This document shows, piece after piece, positions 23,524 to 34,659 of a DNA stretch of 64,000 nucleotides. The notes beneath the pieces are model-generated. The model was not told where the DNA came from, did not search any database, and saw only the letters and a list, made by a program, of their open reading frames with translations. Numbering within the stretch: position 1 is the first letter of the stretch; every line of letters begins with the position of its first letter. A program made the translations under genes and the position numbers. This DNA is from Leucocoprinus leucothites. Taxonomy: Eukaryota; Basidiomycota; Agaricomycetes; Agaricales; Agaricaceae. The stretch is from positions 1,612,001-1,676,000 of the forward strand of contig JAACJO010000001.1 in NCBI GenBank assembly GCA_013368445.1, written 5' to 3'.

Positions 23524-24607
23524 ATGGCTAATACCATCCACAAACTCTCCAATCCAATCATTAATAATGAGCTTTCCAAGCTACGCCAGTCATCCACCAG
23601 CGCAAAGGAGTTCCGGGAGGCAAGAGCCCCTAACTATATTCCACTACTGGCACGGATTCTTAACATATGAAATAGGGTATTGAGAGGATTAGCTTCATAC
23701 TTGGTTATGAGGCTTCAAAGGACCTCCAAACCGAGACCTTCCAAAGTGTATGTGTTCCAAGTGGTACATCCCTATAACTCCGGAGTAATGGGCAATGGCT
23801 TCGATAGCAAACCCCCGTCAGTTCGTTTCAGGGACAAAGAATCAAAGCGAAGATTGGATTGACACCGATTCTGAGAGCCGGCCTTGGCATGACGGATGCA
23901 CTAGTGAGTGTTCCACTGGATGAAGGATTCCGACAACTGATCATATCAACAAGCTCTCCCTTTACCCGTCAGTAATCCCTCCTGATGATTATAGCCTCTA
24001 TTCATGCAATTCTTGCAGAGATGCCCCTGTGTACCACTTGGGTCTCTTTCGAGAGAAAGCAACTCTTCAGCCCGTTGAATGTGAGGAAAGTTCTCTTTCG
24101 ATCCCCCGATGATGATGCTAGCCGATGCAACTAGATTACTCTAAACTCCCGCCCTCTCCGCCATGCGATCAAGTCTTTCTGCTAGACCCATTAATTGCGA
24201 CGGGCGGCACTGCTATTGCTGCACTCACCATGGTCATTGAGTGGGGCATTCCTAGTGAGTTTGCCACGTCCGTCTCGAGGTGAAATATCATGCATGCGAC
24301 CCCAACAGGTAATAAAATCAAGTTACTTTCTGTCTTGGCTTCGGAGGAAGGTCTTCGCCACATTCAGGAAGAATACCCTCAACTTGAGGTAGGTTTTGCG
24401 TAGCGAACTTGGTATCATAATACAGACAAAGGCCTGACCATGTACTCCCTTCAGATTTGGGTTGCTGGAGTCGATCCAGTGCTGACACCTGAGGGCATCA
24501 TCAGCCCAGGCCTCGGGGATACGGTATACGATCTTGTCTCCATGAGTGAACTACTTGTAACTGTTTTATTTCAGGGTGATCGCCTCTTCAACACCATCCG
24601 CATCTGA
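23524..24607 (+). CDS. FUR1: Uracil phosphoribosyltransferase
   Basis: Pyrimidine salvage enzyme that makes UMP from uracil and PRPP in the cytosol. Exons joined by eye read MANTIHKLSNPIINNELS, GIERISFILGYEASKD, SSFQGQRIKAKIGLTPIL, AGLGMTDALLSLYPDAPVYH, GLFREKATLQPVEYYSKLP, VFLLDPLIATGGTAIAALT (PRPP loop), SVLASEEGLRHIQEEYPQLE and IWVAGVDPVLTPEGIISPG, then LGDTGDRLFNTIRI and TGA at 24607. All expected motifs are intact. The first intron begins GC (23620-23621, GCAAGA) instead of GT. One donor (CC|GTCAGT) was chosen because it restores Y-P-D-A-P. Confidence 0.9.
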
Positions 24608-24918
24608 TTTCTTTCATCTACGGGCAGTCCGAGAAGCTTTCGTCAGCATCGTTATATCCAGGCTATATCCCCCTGTATACCTGCTACTACTTGTCAGCAA
24701 ATTGTCAGCATATGTGCTGAGCCTTCGGGCCTCAGTAATCATTTGATGCCATGATTTTAAGCACCGTGATTGGTGGAAAGCGGCTCTCCGAAGAAACACG
24801 TGACTGAAAACGCGATTGTTAGCACAAATTGCTTGATCGTGGCCCACGGAGAGATATCCTACAAAGTCGGGAAAATGAGAAAAAGTAGACACGCTTACCC
24901 ACTGCTCATCCACACAAA
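24608..24918. other. Promoter region of the sulfite reductase flavoprotein gene
   Basis: Non-coding stretch of about 310 bases containing the CACGTGA element described separately. Confidence 0.6.
24797..24803 (-). promoter_or_regulatory. CACGTGA (Cbf1-like E-box) upstream of the sulfite reductase subunit
   Basis: CACGTGA, which is TCACGTG on the minus strand, lies 116 bases before the ATG at 24919. TCACGTG is the established Cbf1 site in yeast methionine/sulfur genes. The link to sulfur regulation in this organism is inferred from sequence and context only. Confidence 0.5.
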
Positions 24919-27900
24919 ATGGCCACTGTCAACGGCTCTGGCTGGTCGACTCCATTATCGTCTAGTGCCACCCTCTCTACCCCGCCATCTCCACGCCTTA
25001 AACAGGTGTTAGACTCACCCCAAGAATCATTTTTCAACAACACCCATGTCCAAGCATCTGCGGTCGTAGAACATATCTCATCTCAAAGATCCAATAGCTC
25101 CTTTGTCTATGTTTTCGACGTCGCTGAACAGGTTGGTTTTGGGACGCTGACGAAGGCATGGGGAAAACTCGGGGGGTCTGCTACTGTTGTAGATCTACAG
25201 ACAAGGGCTGGTGCGGGATTGAGCTTGGTCGGTCGTTTGTCCCAGGGACCTAGCATAGATGCTGGCACAAAAGCAGTCCTAACGGCTTACACGACCCCCG
25301 CCGGGCTTGCGCTGATGACACCCTCGCTCTCATACCTTCCTCCCCCTTCCGCTGAGAGCAGACTTGTCGTCCAAGTACCGACCGTCGTTCCCGCCGGAGA
25401 AACGCTTGCACTTTCGCCGAGTCTTGCAGCATTAGCTTCGACTTGGCCCTTGCTCGCTGAAAGCATCGTCGTTTTACTCTCTTCCACTCCACAACAGGCT
25501 GCCGACTTCGCCAGCCTTTCTTATCAACTCAAGAAATCTCATGTCATTCATCTCTTCGACCACTACACAAGTGGACGAGAGTTTGGGCATGCCATCGCTC
25601 CTGCCTCCTCAATTCCGTCCACCGGTTCTGTTGCTGAGATTATGGCAGCAACAGGATATCAATTTTTCGATTACGCTGGAGATGCCAATGCCGAGACCGT
25701 TTTTGTACTCTTAAACGGTCCATTGGCTCTCGCGGTCAAGGCAGCTGTGGAGGAAAATACTTCCAGCGGATTGGGTGTTATTATTGTCAACGTATTGCGC
25801 CCTTGGGATGAGGAAGCCTTGAGGCGCATTGCACCTTCTTCCACCAGGAATATCTACGTTTTTGACGACGTTCCCAACAACTTGACGCATGGCGGCCTTT
25901 ATGGCGACGTCTTTAGTGCTCTGTGGGTTCCCACGGGTACATTAGCCATCCACGCTCGTCGAATCACTCCTTCAAATACGCACCAGTTTTTGAATACGGC
26001 TGGTTCCCTCACTCGATTCATTGGTGACATCGCTCCCTTTTCCTCTGCAACTTCGGCAAGCGCCAAAGCTCAGGCTGCCAAACGCTTGTTGCTTCTAAGC
26101 AATCCGCAGTCACCGCTATCTTCTCTCTCCCACGTCGTCGAGAGCCTCTTTACCACAAAATCCATCCAGGCCCGCCTTCTCGTCGATCACGATGTCTTCT
26201 CCAAAAGGGGGGGAATCACTGCCAGCCGACTGGTGCTAGCTCAGCGTGGTGACTCAAGTGTTGCCCCTCTTTCCCTTGAAGTTCCACTGGAGCCCTCGAC
26301 AGACGGTTCAACGGATTTTTTGGGTATTCTTGATCAGAATCTTCTCAAGTCTCACCACATCTTCGACCTTGCGAAGGACAATTCTGTTTCTTTACTGGTA
26401 ACTTCATGGACCCCCGAGGAGCTCCTCGCCAACATTCCTTCCGATGTAGCGGCCTTGGTCTCGAGGAAAAACATAGCACTGTTCACCATCAACGCTAAGG
26501 ATGTCGCAACAAATTTGACAGGTGCTCCCGGACCTGCCCACGATGCCCTTCAAAATGTTATCACGTATCTTGCGTTCCTCCGGCTTTACCTCGGCTCAGC
26601 TGCCAGTGAGGATGTCGTCCAAAAGGTCGCTGAACGCGTCTTCAGTGAATCCTTCGAAACTACGCCCATTTCCAAAATCAGCTCCCATACTTGGGCTGCA
26701 CTTGACGAATTCGTTGTCGCCCCTCCCACCGAAATCGTTCCATCTGTACTCAAAAGTGTCGAATCCAACGCTATCGTCTTTGAGACTCTTGAGGGAGAGA
26801 CTCTCGTCAACGGGTCAAAGCTTGGTTCTTGGCATGATGCCGCGAGACACCTTCTCTTTCCCTCGATATATACCCCCGACGAGACGACTAAAACAGACGA
26901 AGAGTACTCTCAGAACCCTTCACTCCGCCCCGAGTGTCCAGATCGTACTTTCCTTGTGACGTGCACGGTCAACCGTCGCCTTACCCCCCTGGAGTACAAC
27001 CGCAACGTATTCCATCTCGAATTCGATACCTCAGGCACTGGCTTAAAGTATGCCATCGGCGAAGCCCTTGGTGTCCACGGATGGAATGATGAACAAGAAG
27101 TCCTTGACTTCTGTAGTTGGTACGGCGTGAACCCTAACCATCTCGTCACGATACCAATCCCAGGAAGCGACAAATATCACACCCGAACCGTTTTCCAAGC
27201 GCTACAGCAACAAATAGATCTCTTCGGCAAACCCCCCAAATCTTTCTACACCGACCTCGCTCCCTTTGCCACCGAATCCGTTGACAAGTATGCACTGCTA
27301 TTCATCGGCTCCCCCGAGGGTGCTTCAACCTTCAAGAAATACGCAGAAAAAGATACAGTTACGTTTGCTGATGTGTTGCAAATGTACCCCAGCGCGAGAC
27401 CCGGCATTGAAAAGCTTTGTGAACTAGTGGGCGATATCAAGCCAAGGCATTATAGTATCGCTAGCTCTCAGGCTGTCGTAGGGGACCGTGTTGACCTGCT
27501 TGTTGTGACCGTTGATTGGGTCACGCCTAGTGGTGAGTTCTCTGCCGTTTCCTCTCTGACCCACTGCTGACATTTTTAAAAAAAACCCGCTTAGGTTCTC
27601 CCCGCTATGGCCAGTGCACTCGCTACCTTGCAGGCCTGAAGATCGGACAGAAAGTAACAGTGTCGATCAAACCCAGTGTAATGAAGGTACGCATTGAAAA
27701 CGTTCATTTATAGTGCTCACGCTGACGAATGATGTAGTTGCCCCCCAACCTGAAGCAGCCACTGATAATGGCCGGCCTTGGAACTGGAGCCGCTCCGTTC
27801 CGCGCTTTCCTCCAGTACCTCGCTTGGCGCAGGGAACAAGGCGAAGAAATTGGTCCCGTGTATTACTACTTCGGTTCACGACACCAATCGCAAGAATACC

Positions 27901-28268
27901 TTTACGGCGAGGAAGTTGAGGCATGGATTATGGATAACCTCATCACTCGTGCAGGATTAGCTTTCTCGCGTGATGGGCCAAAGAAGGTGTATATTCAACA
28001 TAAGATGTTGGAAGACTCGGAGACTTTAGCAAAGATGCTACATGACGATCAAGGTGTTTTCTATCTGTGTGGACCAACGTGGCCGGTACCGGATGTCTAC
28101 GAGGCGCTGGTAGCTGCCCTTGGCAAGTCCAAGGGTTATGATGTAACGACTGCTGGTGAATACCTGGAAGGTCTCAAGGAGGAGGAGCGCTATGTTCTTG
28201 AGGTCAGTTTCAATTTCAGTCACGCAAAAAGCGCAGTTACTGAATGATTTCCTCCCTAGGTTTACTAA
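24919..28268 (+). CDS. MET10: Sulfite reductase [NADPH] flavoprotein subunit (Met10-type)
   Basis: Alpha subunit that delivers NADPH electrons via FAD to the sirohaem subunit, which reduces sulfite to sulfide in methionine/cysteine synthesis. The start is MATVNGSGWSTPLSSS at 24919. A long first exon contains a pyruvate:ferredoxin-oxidoreductase-like N-terminal region. The ferredoxin-reductase-type FAD part follows (LTPLEYNRNVFHLEFD, KPRHYSIASSQ). After two introns come GLKIGQKVTVSIKPS, MAGLGTGAAPFRAFLQ (NADPH/pyrophosphate loop), YYYFGSRHQSQEYLYGEE and FYLCGPTWPVPDVYEAL. The last exon gives EVY after ERYVLE, with TAA at 28268. It totals about 1,060 residues, the usual length. No flavodoxin domain is seen, as in yeast Met10. 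Confidence 0.93.
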
Positions 28269-28536
28269 TGCTTACATTCATGGATATTTCGTACCAGCGT
28301 ATTTACTTGGATTGTCTATCATCGTCCATTTAGGCTCATCGTAGATTTCAATGCCATTACTACTACTAGCAAATTATACCAGTGCAGGTGTATCAATACA
28401 AGAAATGGGTAACGGTTCGAGATATAGAGGTATACATGATCATGAATGAACATAAGGCGTGAATCATCAAGGGATAAACGTATCTACAGCTGGAGGGGCC
28501 AGCGGGGAGAAATATCCGGAAAGGTTCTAGAAAACC

Positions 28537-30852
28537 TCAGAAGGTGGCTTTTTGTTTCTTCTGTCTCTGTCCAAGCCAGTACCAGTAGATCGTCAAACCA
28601 ATGAGAATCACGCCAACGATGGTGATGCCCAGAGCCATTGCAACGCGAGCTCCTGGGCTGAGTCTTGGTGGGGGACACCCTTGGTCGATTGCGGCGTCAC
28701 AAGGTTGACCTTTGGGTTTGACCTTTTCGTAGGCACCATCTTTGAGGTTGGTATAGAATGGATCCACTGTGGTTTGCAGGACACTGTAAGCAGCTAATGC
28801 CAGCAAGGGTGCATTATAGTCCAGTGCAACCTTTAGAGTAAATGAGAAGTCAGCTGGGTAGTTCACAAAGATACCTAGAGTGCTTTACCTCTGTTTGTGG
28901 CCAGTCACTTCGGATATCGTAAAAGTTGTCGTTCACATTGGGACCACCTACAACAGCTCCGTAGAGCACAAAGGTAGTGTTCACAGGATTGGTGTCAATA
29001 GTGTCGACACTCGTTCCCCCGCTGGCCATTGCAGAATGGGGATTGGAGGGAGAGTTCGGATTGACACCGACGACGTACGGAACTGAAGTGGCGTAACAGC
29101 TCCGCAGTAAGTTTGACTAGCTAGGGTGATTTATCAAGTTGAAGGTGAGCTTACCCGACATCGAGTTATTTCCAAGTACGTAGTTCAGCTGGGACTGGGC
29201 GAAACGCTATTGTTGGATCAAGAAGTCAGATGTCCAGGTTTGGAAGAGGAGCTAAGAGAGACCCACTAGGTACGTGGTTTTTTTGTCGGTTGTAGAGGCA
29301 TAAGGAGCATAGCGCGTAAGGAGCATAGCGGCGTTCAAGGCGGGATTCAGGCTCGCATCATCCGAGTCGCCATTATAATATAACAGTCCACCTGCTCAAA
29401 TTATCGGCATGGCGTTCAAAAATACAGTAAAAATAGGCCAACCTGGAGTCATCCTTCCCGGACCGCGGTCTTCAACGATCTCATCAAAGTATACTTCAGC
29501 TTTGGTCTGCCAGTCGGAGATGTTACCAGTGATAGAATTGGAACTTCGCAAGACCTGAGTGAATAAAATAGGGATTCCTGGCCCTTTGGAGTCCCAGTTG
29601 AAAACCCTGTCTTGACTGGACACCTGATATTTCGACCAATGTGCTACTGCTTGGTCATGTAGATCCTGGGAATCCGTAGCCCAGGCCAAAAGAAGTGCTG
29701 CGATGACTAGCTCGTCCCCGTAACTTGATGAACCGTAGTTTTCCGCGATAACGGGTACTGATTTCTGGTAGACCGTGCGGCCGCCGTCTGTATTGAGAGA
29801 GAATGCATAGAGAGATTTCGCATGGGACAGAAGGATATCGGCGTAGGTGGCATTCGTGAGCGTTGCGGGTCCTGAAAGGGTGTTGTTGAAGCCTTTGTTT
29901 CGATATAAGTTCGAGCATGCAGCGAAGGCGGCCGCTGTTCCAGCAGCAACGTCTGTTCCTGGATGTGTAATGTTGATTTGGAAGGATGTCCGAGGTAGGG
30001 GTATACCACGGTCACCACCCCAGTAATTATCGTCATGAGCAGCTAGCGAAGGGCACCGTTAGAACAAGGACACTAGTGTAGGGCGAAATAATTACGAGCA
30101 TCAATCAGGACGTATAAGGTATTGTCATTGGGGTGCGCCTGGTTATACACGTTATTGTTCTCGTCTGCCTTTTCAAAAGAAATCAAGACACACCTTGATA
30201 AGCCAGTCAAGGCCCCATCGCAGCATGTCATCGAGGTAAACAGTTTGATTTGCGAGATCGTATCCTGGAACGGAGGTCGAAGCTTGCTCGATGACACGAG
30301 ATCGCCCACTAACCTTTGCCGAAATCAGTGGCACCCCAACATATAGACATTAGCGTGAAGCTCTGCAAGGAGTCTCATTGAGAGGATCGATCAATTAGTA
30401 AAAGGTGTCTCGTACAAGAGGAAATGTTGCTTTAATATAGTCTGGTTTATCGAAAACATAAGCAGAGAACACTAATGCATAAGCGTTTGAAGTTTACCTC
30501 CTGCGTCATAATATCCGCCTGGAAGGTCTGGCTTCAGTACGTCAAGTTGATTTTTGGTATGGCGACACCCACCAGTCAGATCAAGACCAACATCCTTGCC
30601 ATCGTCTAAAGCACTCGAATTCCGCCATGGAACGCGATTTGTGCTAAGGAGATTCCCACTTCGTTGTGCCTCGTAGAAGTACAATAGATCGCCTAAGAGA
30701 CTGGTCCACTGTCGGTTGGGGTAACCGCCAATTGAGGGAACGGCGCCAAAGGATGCATTTGGAGGTAAATACGGAGGATTGGGCAAGGAAAGTTGGGCAA
30801 GACAGGGAAGAAGAACATTGAGCAACAGAGCAGCGACCACAGAGAAGCGCAT
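28537..30852 (-). CDS. GH9 endoglucanase with C-terminal membrane anchor
   Basis: Family 9 glycoside hydrolase that cleaves internal beta-1,4-glucan bonds. The signal peptide is MRFSVVAALLLNVLLPCLAQ, starting at 30852; an in-frame ATG at 30894 adds 14 residues. Catalytic-domain marks in order are PGGYYDAG at an exon edge (DAGD region), DMLRWGLDWLIKAHPND, NYWGGDRGIPLPRTSFQ, ITHPGTDVAAGTAAAFAAC, SYGDELVIAALLLAWAT, QLNYVLGNN, HSAMASGG, and SDWPQTEVALDYNAPLLALA with the acid Glu. After the domain comes PGARVAMALGITIVGVILIG, a membrane helix, then a short basic tail KKQKATF ending at 28537. The enzyme is therefore probably held at the plasma membrane facing the wall. About ten introns; small exons around 29100-29300 and 30000-30400 are approximate. 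Confidence 0.87.
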
Positions 30853-31185
30853 GAGTGTTCGTAAAGAAGGCAGGAGGGGCTGACGATCTTCCAATGTTGA
30901 CCGCTTTAAGTTCAGGTTCGAGTCTGGTTCAACAGGGTTCCACTAGGTACTAAAAATAGTGCTCAATCGAGAACGGCAGATCACGCACACAGCACGTGGG
31001 CCGTTTTTGAACTGAACCTGTCAGTGTCTGGCGAATCGCGATGTTGGATCGAGTCTGTGCTGATGATATGTTGTCAATCTGAACATTGTGGATCAACTAT
31101 TAGGCTCCCCTAAATATTATCATGATGACTCGATCTCGAGTTAATCTCCCACCATTTCTCTCCGTTTTCTCTCACTCTCTCATCT

Positions 31186-32561
31186 ATGTCGAAACCTATT
31201 TCAACTTGCGTTTTAGGTGTTGGCCTCTCCGGCCTGACTTTCCACGTTCCATTCATTCTTGCACTGAAGGATTACTTTTCCCTCCACTCCGTCTTGGAAA
31301 GAAACCCAGCTCAAGAGGGGGGAAGTGTCAAACGCCGCTTCGGAGCATCTGTCAAAATCCATCGATCGTTCGAGGCAGTGATTGGAGATCCCGAAATTGA
31401 GCTAGTGGTCATTGGTACACCCAATGACACCCACTATGATTTCGCTAAAGCTAGTCTTCTGGCAGGGAAGCACGGTAAGCCATAATTTGTAGCTGCGCAT
31501 ATAAATTTGGATGCGTATTGACGTTCATCCTCCTTTCCAGTGCTAGTGGATAAGCCCGTTACTCCGACGTCCCAACAAGCTCGTGAGCTCCACGAGATTG
31601 CCAAATCGAAGGGCCTTGTCCTATACGCGTATCAGAATAGGCGATGGGATTCAGATTTCCTTGCCCTCAAAAAATTGCTATCGCTTCCGGAGTCAGATAC
31701 ACGCTCGCTTGGGACAGTCCTTGAGTTTGAATCTCAGTCAGCCGCTTCATTTTTAAGCACATTCCAAACTATTGACTCCTTCCGCAGCTTTGATCGCTAC
31801 CGTGCTGATCTAAAGGGGACATGGAAAGATGAGGCAAGGCCTGCAGCTGGGCTTACCTATGACCTGGGAGCACATCTCATTGACCAGTCCCTGGCACTCT
31901 TTGGGCGCCCTGATCAAATCACGGCGTTCATTCAGAATATTAGGGGCTTAGGTAGCCCAGAGGTTGATGACTGGGTACGTGATTATCCTAAGTTTTCGCC
32001 TCCTATCGCACGCTAACTCTCAGCTTCGACTGTCTCCTGATTGTCAGTTCACAATCCATCTTCATTATCAGCGGAAGCCAGATCGACCCTATCCTGTTAC
32101 GGCTATCTTGAGAGCACACATTCTGTCCGCGCGGTCTTCACAAATTCGGTATATAGTTCGGGGAACCCGAGGGTCATACATCAAATATGGTGTTGACGTC
32201 CAAGAGGATCAATTAAAAGCTATTCCGGGGCCCGAGAGTATCTTGGAAAGTCAGCATGGAAGGGAGCCTGAATCTCTGTGGGGCTCACTGGAGACCGTTC
32301 AGGAAGATGGTGTGACATTCAATAAAACTACGTGAGTATCTCCAACCCTGCCTTGAGGCGAGACAGCTAACCAAGCTCTTTAGATGGCCTTCGGAGGAAG
32401 CTGGCTGTTACGCTTCATTGTTCCGGAACTTGGCCTCTGCCATACGAGAAGGGGCAGAACTACTTGTTCCATGGAAGGATTCCCAGAGTGTAATCGAGCT
32501 GATCGAGCTTGCACATAAAAGCGCGAAAGAGGGCAAAACCCTCAATGTTCCGCGGTCGTAG
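31186..32561 (+). CDS. Gfo/Idh/MocA-family NAD(P)-dependent oxidoreductase
   Basis: The start is MSKPISTCVLGVGLSG at 31186. The Rossmann half begins CVLGVGLSGLTFHVPFI, followed by ELVVIGTPNDTHYD and, after an intron, VLVDKPVTPTSQQARELHE (the EKP motif is DKP here). The C-terminal half gives ARPAAGLTYDLGAHLIDQSL (the family's GG.ldDmG.H region) and YIVRGTRGSYIKYGVD. It ends SAKEGKTLNVPRS at TAG 32561. About 400 residues in four exons. Substrate unknown; relatives act on sugars, inositols or biliverdin. The Lys of DKP, which is the catalytic or cofactor-binding Lys in this family, is kept. No sugar-pathway neighbour helps to narrow the substrate. Confidence 0.88.
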
Positions 32562-32756
32562 GATTGTCTAGTAAAGGTTTACTGTTTTAATAGATCCTCT
32601 TGCCCTACAGGAAATTCTTTTCCTATAAGCTCAATATTGTCGGAAAAAGTGACGCGGTGCAAACTAATACTTCCTGATGAATGACAATGCATTGGGCATG
32701 GCGGAATTCCAAGTTTGTTTCCTGTCACTGATATAACTCCGAGCGTCTTGTACACG

Positions 32757-32764
32757 TGACGTCA
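32757..32764. promoter_or_regulatory. TGACGTCA (CRE/ATF-type) palindrome with overlapping CACGTG
   Basis: A perfect 8-base TGACGTCA overlaps CACGTG (32753-32758). It lies 5 bases before one possible ATG (32770) and 65 bases before the preferred ATG (32830). Such sites bind bZIP factors of the ATF/CREB/Hac1 type. Regulatory function is inferred. Confidence 0.45.
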
Positions 32765-32829
32765 GTGATATGAGCGTTCCTATACCAGGGTTCCACGTTG
32801 TGGTATCATTTCAACCTTTCATTCAACCC

Positions 32830-34537
32830 ATGTCCATCGTCCAGCTCCGCATCGAGCTTCCTACCTACGCTCGTTCTTTTGCTATTCAAGTTCCAGACAC
32901 TTGTACTATACTCGAAATCAAAGAAGAAATTTCTCGGATATGCCCGGGTCGACCCCGTGTGGATGGCCAAAAGCTCATCTGGAGAGGACGGTTTCTAGCT
33001 GATGACGAGAAAGTGGAAACAATATGGAAGGTAGATATACTCTGAATCAAATTTGCTTACCTTATTTTGGCTAATTATCGCCTTGCATTCATTAGTCTCC
33101 AAGTGAACCACGCATCCTGCATCTTTTAGTACATCCTTCTGCTTGGATAGATGGACCACCAACAGTGCAACCTACCAGCACCCTACGAACAGATTTATCC
33201 TCGCAGCCCACTCCTACACCCACAATCTCTACTCCTCAGTCACTGCCCATGTCCACTCCCACTCCTACCTCCACTCTCACGGCTAAGCGGCTACCTTTCG
33301 TGTTTGCTAAGCACGTGGAAGCAATTACAGTCCTTATGGAGGGGCGAATTAATCCTACAGGAAGCAATGTGATCCCTGACCTACGCGAAGAAGCTGCTAT
33401 ACTACTTGAGCTCAACGGCTGGAGCTGGCCCTCGGTCTTGGATGAACCTTATCCTGAGATCACACCAGGCGGCCTAAAATATGAGCGAATACTAATCAAG
33501 TATGTCACTTCATTGCTACTCTCCGGGAGCATCTTCATGCTCATGGTAACCTGTTGGACAGAGACGCGCCTTATTTATCCCTGCTGAATGAGGATGCCGA
33601 GCCGACAGCATGTCAGGCCCAGGCCCTACGAGTACTCAGCTACACTTTTTCAATACTCACCAAAGAGCTTCAGCATGACATTCAGTCAAACCCCAATTAC
33701 ACCGCTACACGAACCGTTCCTGACCAGCAGACCGTACCAGATATCCCTCATATCAATGATTTGTTACAACAAATGGGTTTGCCACCTCTGCGAAATGCAC
33801 ATAACATTGAAGCTGTTATGAACCAAGAGCAGCCACGCGCTCCAAATCTGCTTCCAGAAGTTCCTATACGCCCTCTCTTGGCGCCTCTTTTCATGCTCAT
33901 TCTTCGAACGTCTTTACTACTTTATTTCGTCGCCCCGACACGCAAACCGATATTTGGAATGCTAATCATTGCTTGGATGCTCTACGAAATATGGCAGCCT
34001 ATTCGCAACAATCTCCTTCGACAATTGCAGCAGAACGAACAACGTGTTCGTCGGAACGAAGCACAGCCTCCCGTAGACCCTGCACAACCAGCTGTGGGAG
34101 CCAATGCACCCGAAGCCAATAATCTTCCTGCTCAAGGACGAATGCAACCAAGAGCTTTAATGGAGACGTTAGGGAATATGAATGTTGAGGCTGAACAAGA
34201 AGTGATGGCACTGGCTACACGGGAGGATCCGAGAGAACCCAGTTTGGGCCATAAGATAGTGACTTTCTTCAGTCTTATGGTGACAACATTGCATCCTGCA
34301 ATCTGGAATCAACGGAGGGCAGCTCTACGGTCGCGGGAAGGGATTATTAGGGCGGAAGTGAACATGCGAAATGCGCAACGTCGGACGGACTTAGAAGGCG
34401 AAGAGGCACTCAGGAATGAGGAGACAGCAGAGGAAGCTCGGCGTGCTCTCCGGGAGCGACACGCACAGCGTCCACGATGGATCCAGCGGTATATAGAACG
34501 TGTAATGGATGCCGAGTGGGTAGACGATGCAGAGTAG
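32830..34537 (+). CDS. Ubiquitin-like domain ER-membrane protein (Herp/Usa1-like)
   Basis: A ubiquitin-like domain sits at the N-terminus: MSIVQLRIELPTYARSFAIQ, then VPDTCTILEIKEEISRICPG, VDGQKLIWRGRFLADDEKV, and after an intron EPRILHLLVHPSAW. A Ser/Thr/Pro linker follows, then helices (RLPFVFAKHVEAITVLMEGR). Two closely spaced hydrophobic segments (LLAPLFMLILRTSLLLYFVA and FGMLIIAWMLYEIW) make a hairpin. The charged C-terminal tail ends MDAEWVDDAE at 34537. UBL plus a central hairpin is the plan of Herp and yeast Usa1, scaffolds of the Hrd1 ER-degradation complex; a DSC-type ligase subunit is the alternative. An upstream in-frame ATG at 32770 would add 20 residues, but it lies 5 bases after a CRE-like site, so 32830 is preferred. 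Confidence 0.7.
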
Positions 34538-34659
34538 AGTAGTCACGTGGATAGTGGTTACCGGAATGGAATTGGATTTCCGTTTTTGATTCAATGGACA
34601 AGCGCTGTGTACAACGACTAGAGTCCCTTGTACTTATACCCCATCCACCACCGTGCCAG

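Noticed and set aside
30905..30935. Possible tRNA B-box (GGTTCGAGTCT)
   Set aside because: The flanking bases do not form a T-stem and no matching A-box or acceptor stem was found.
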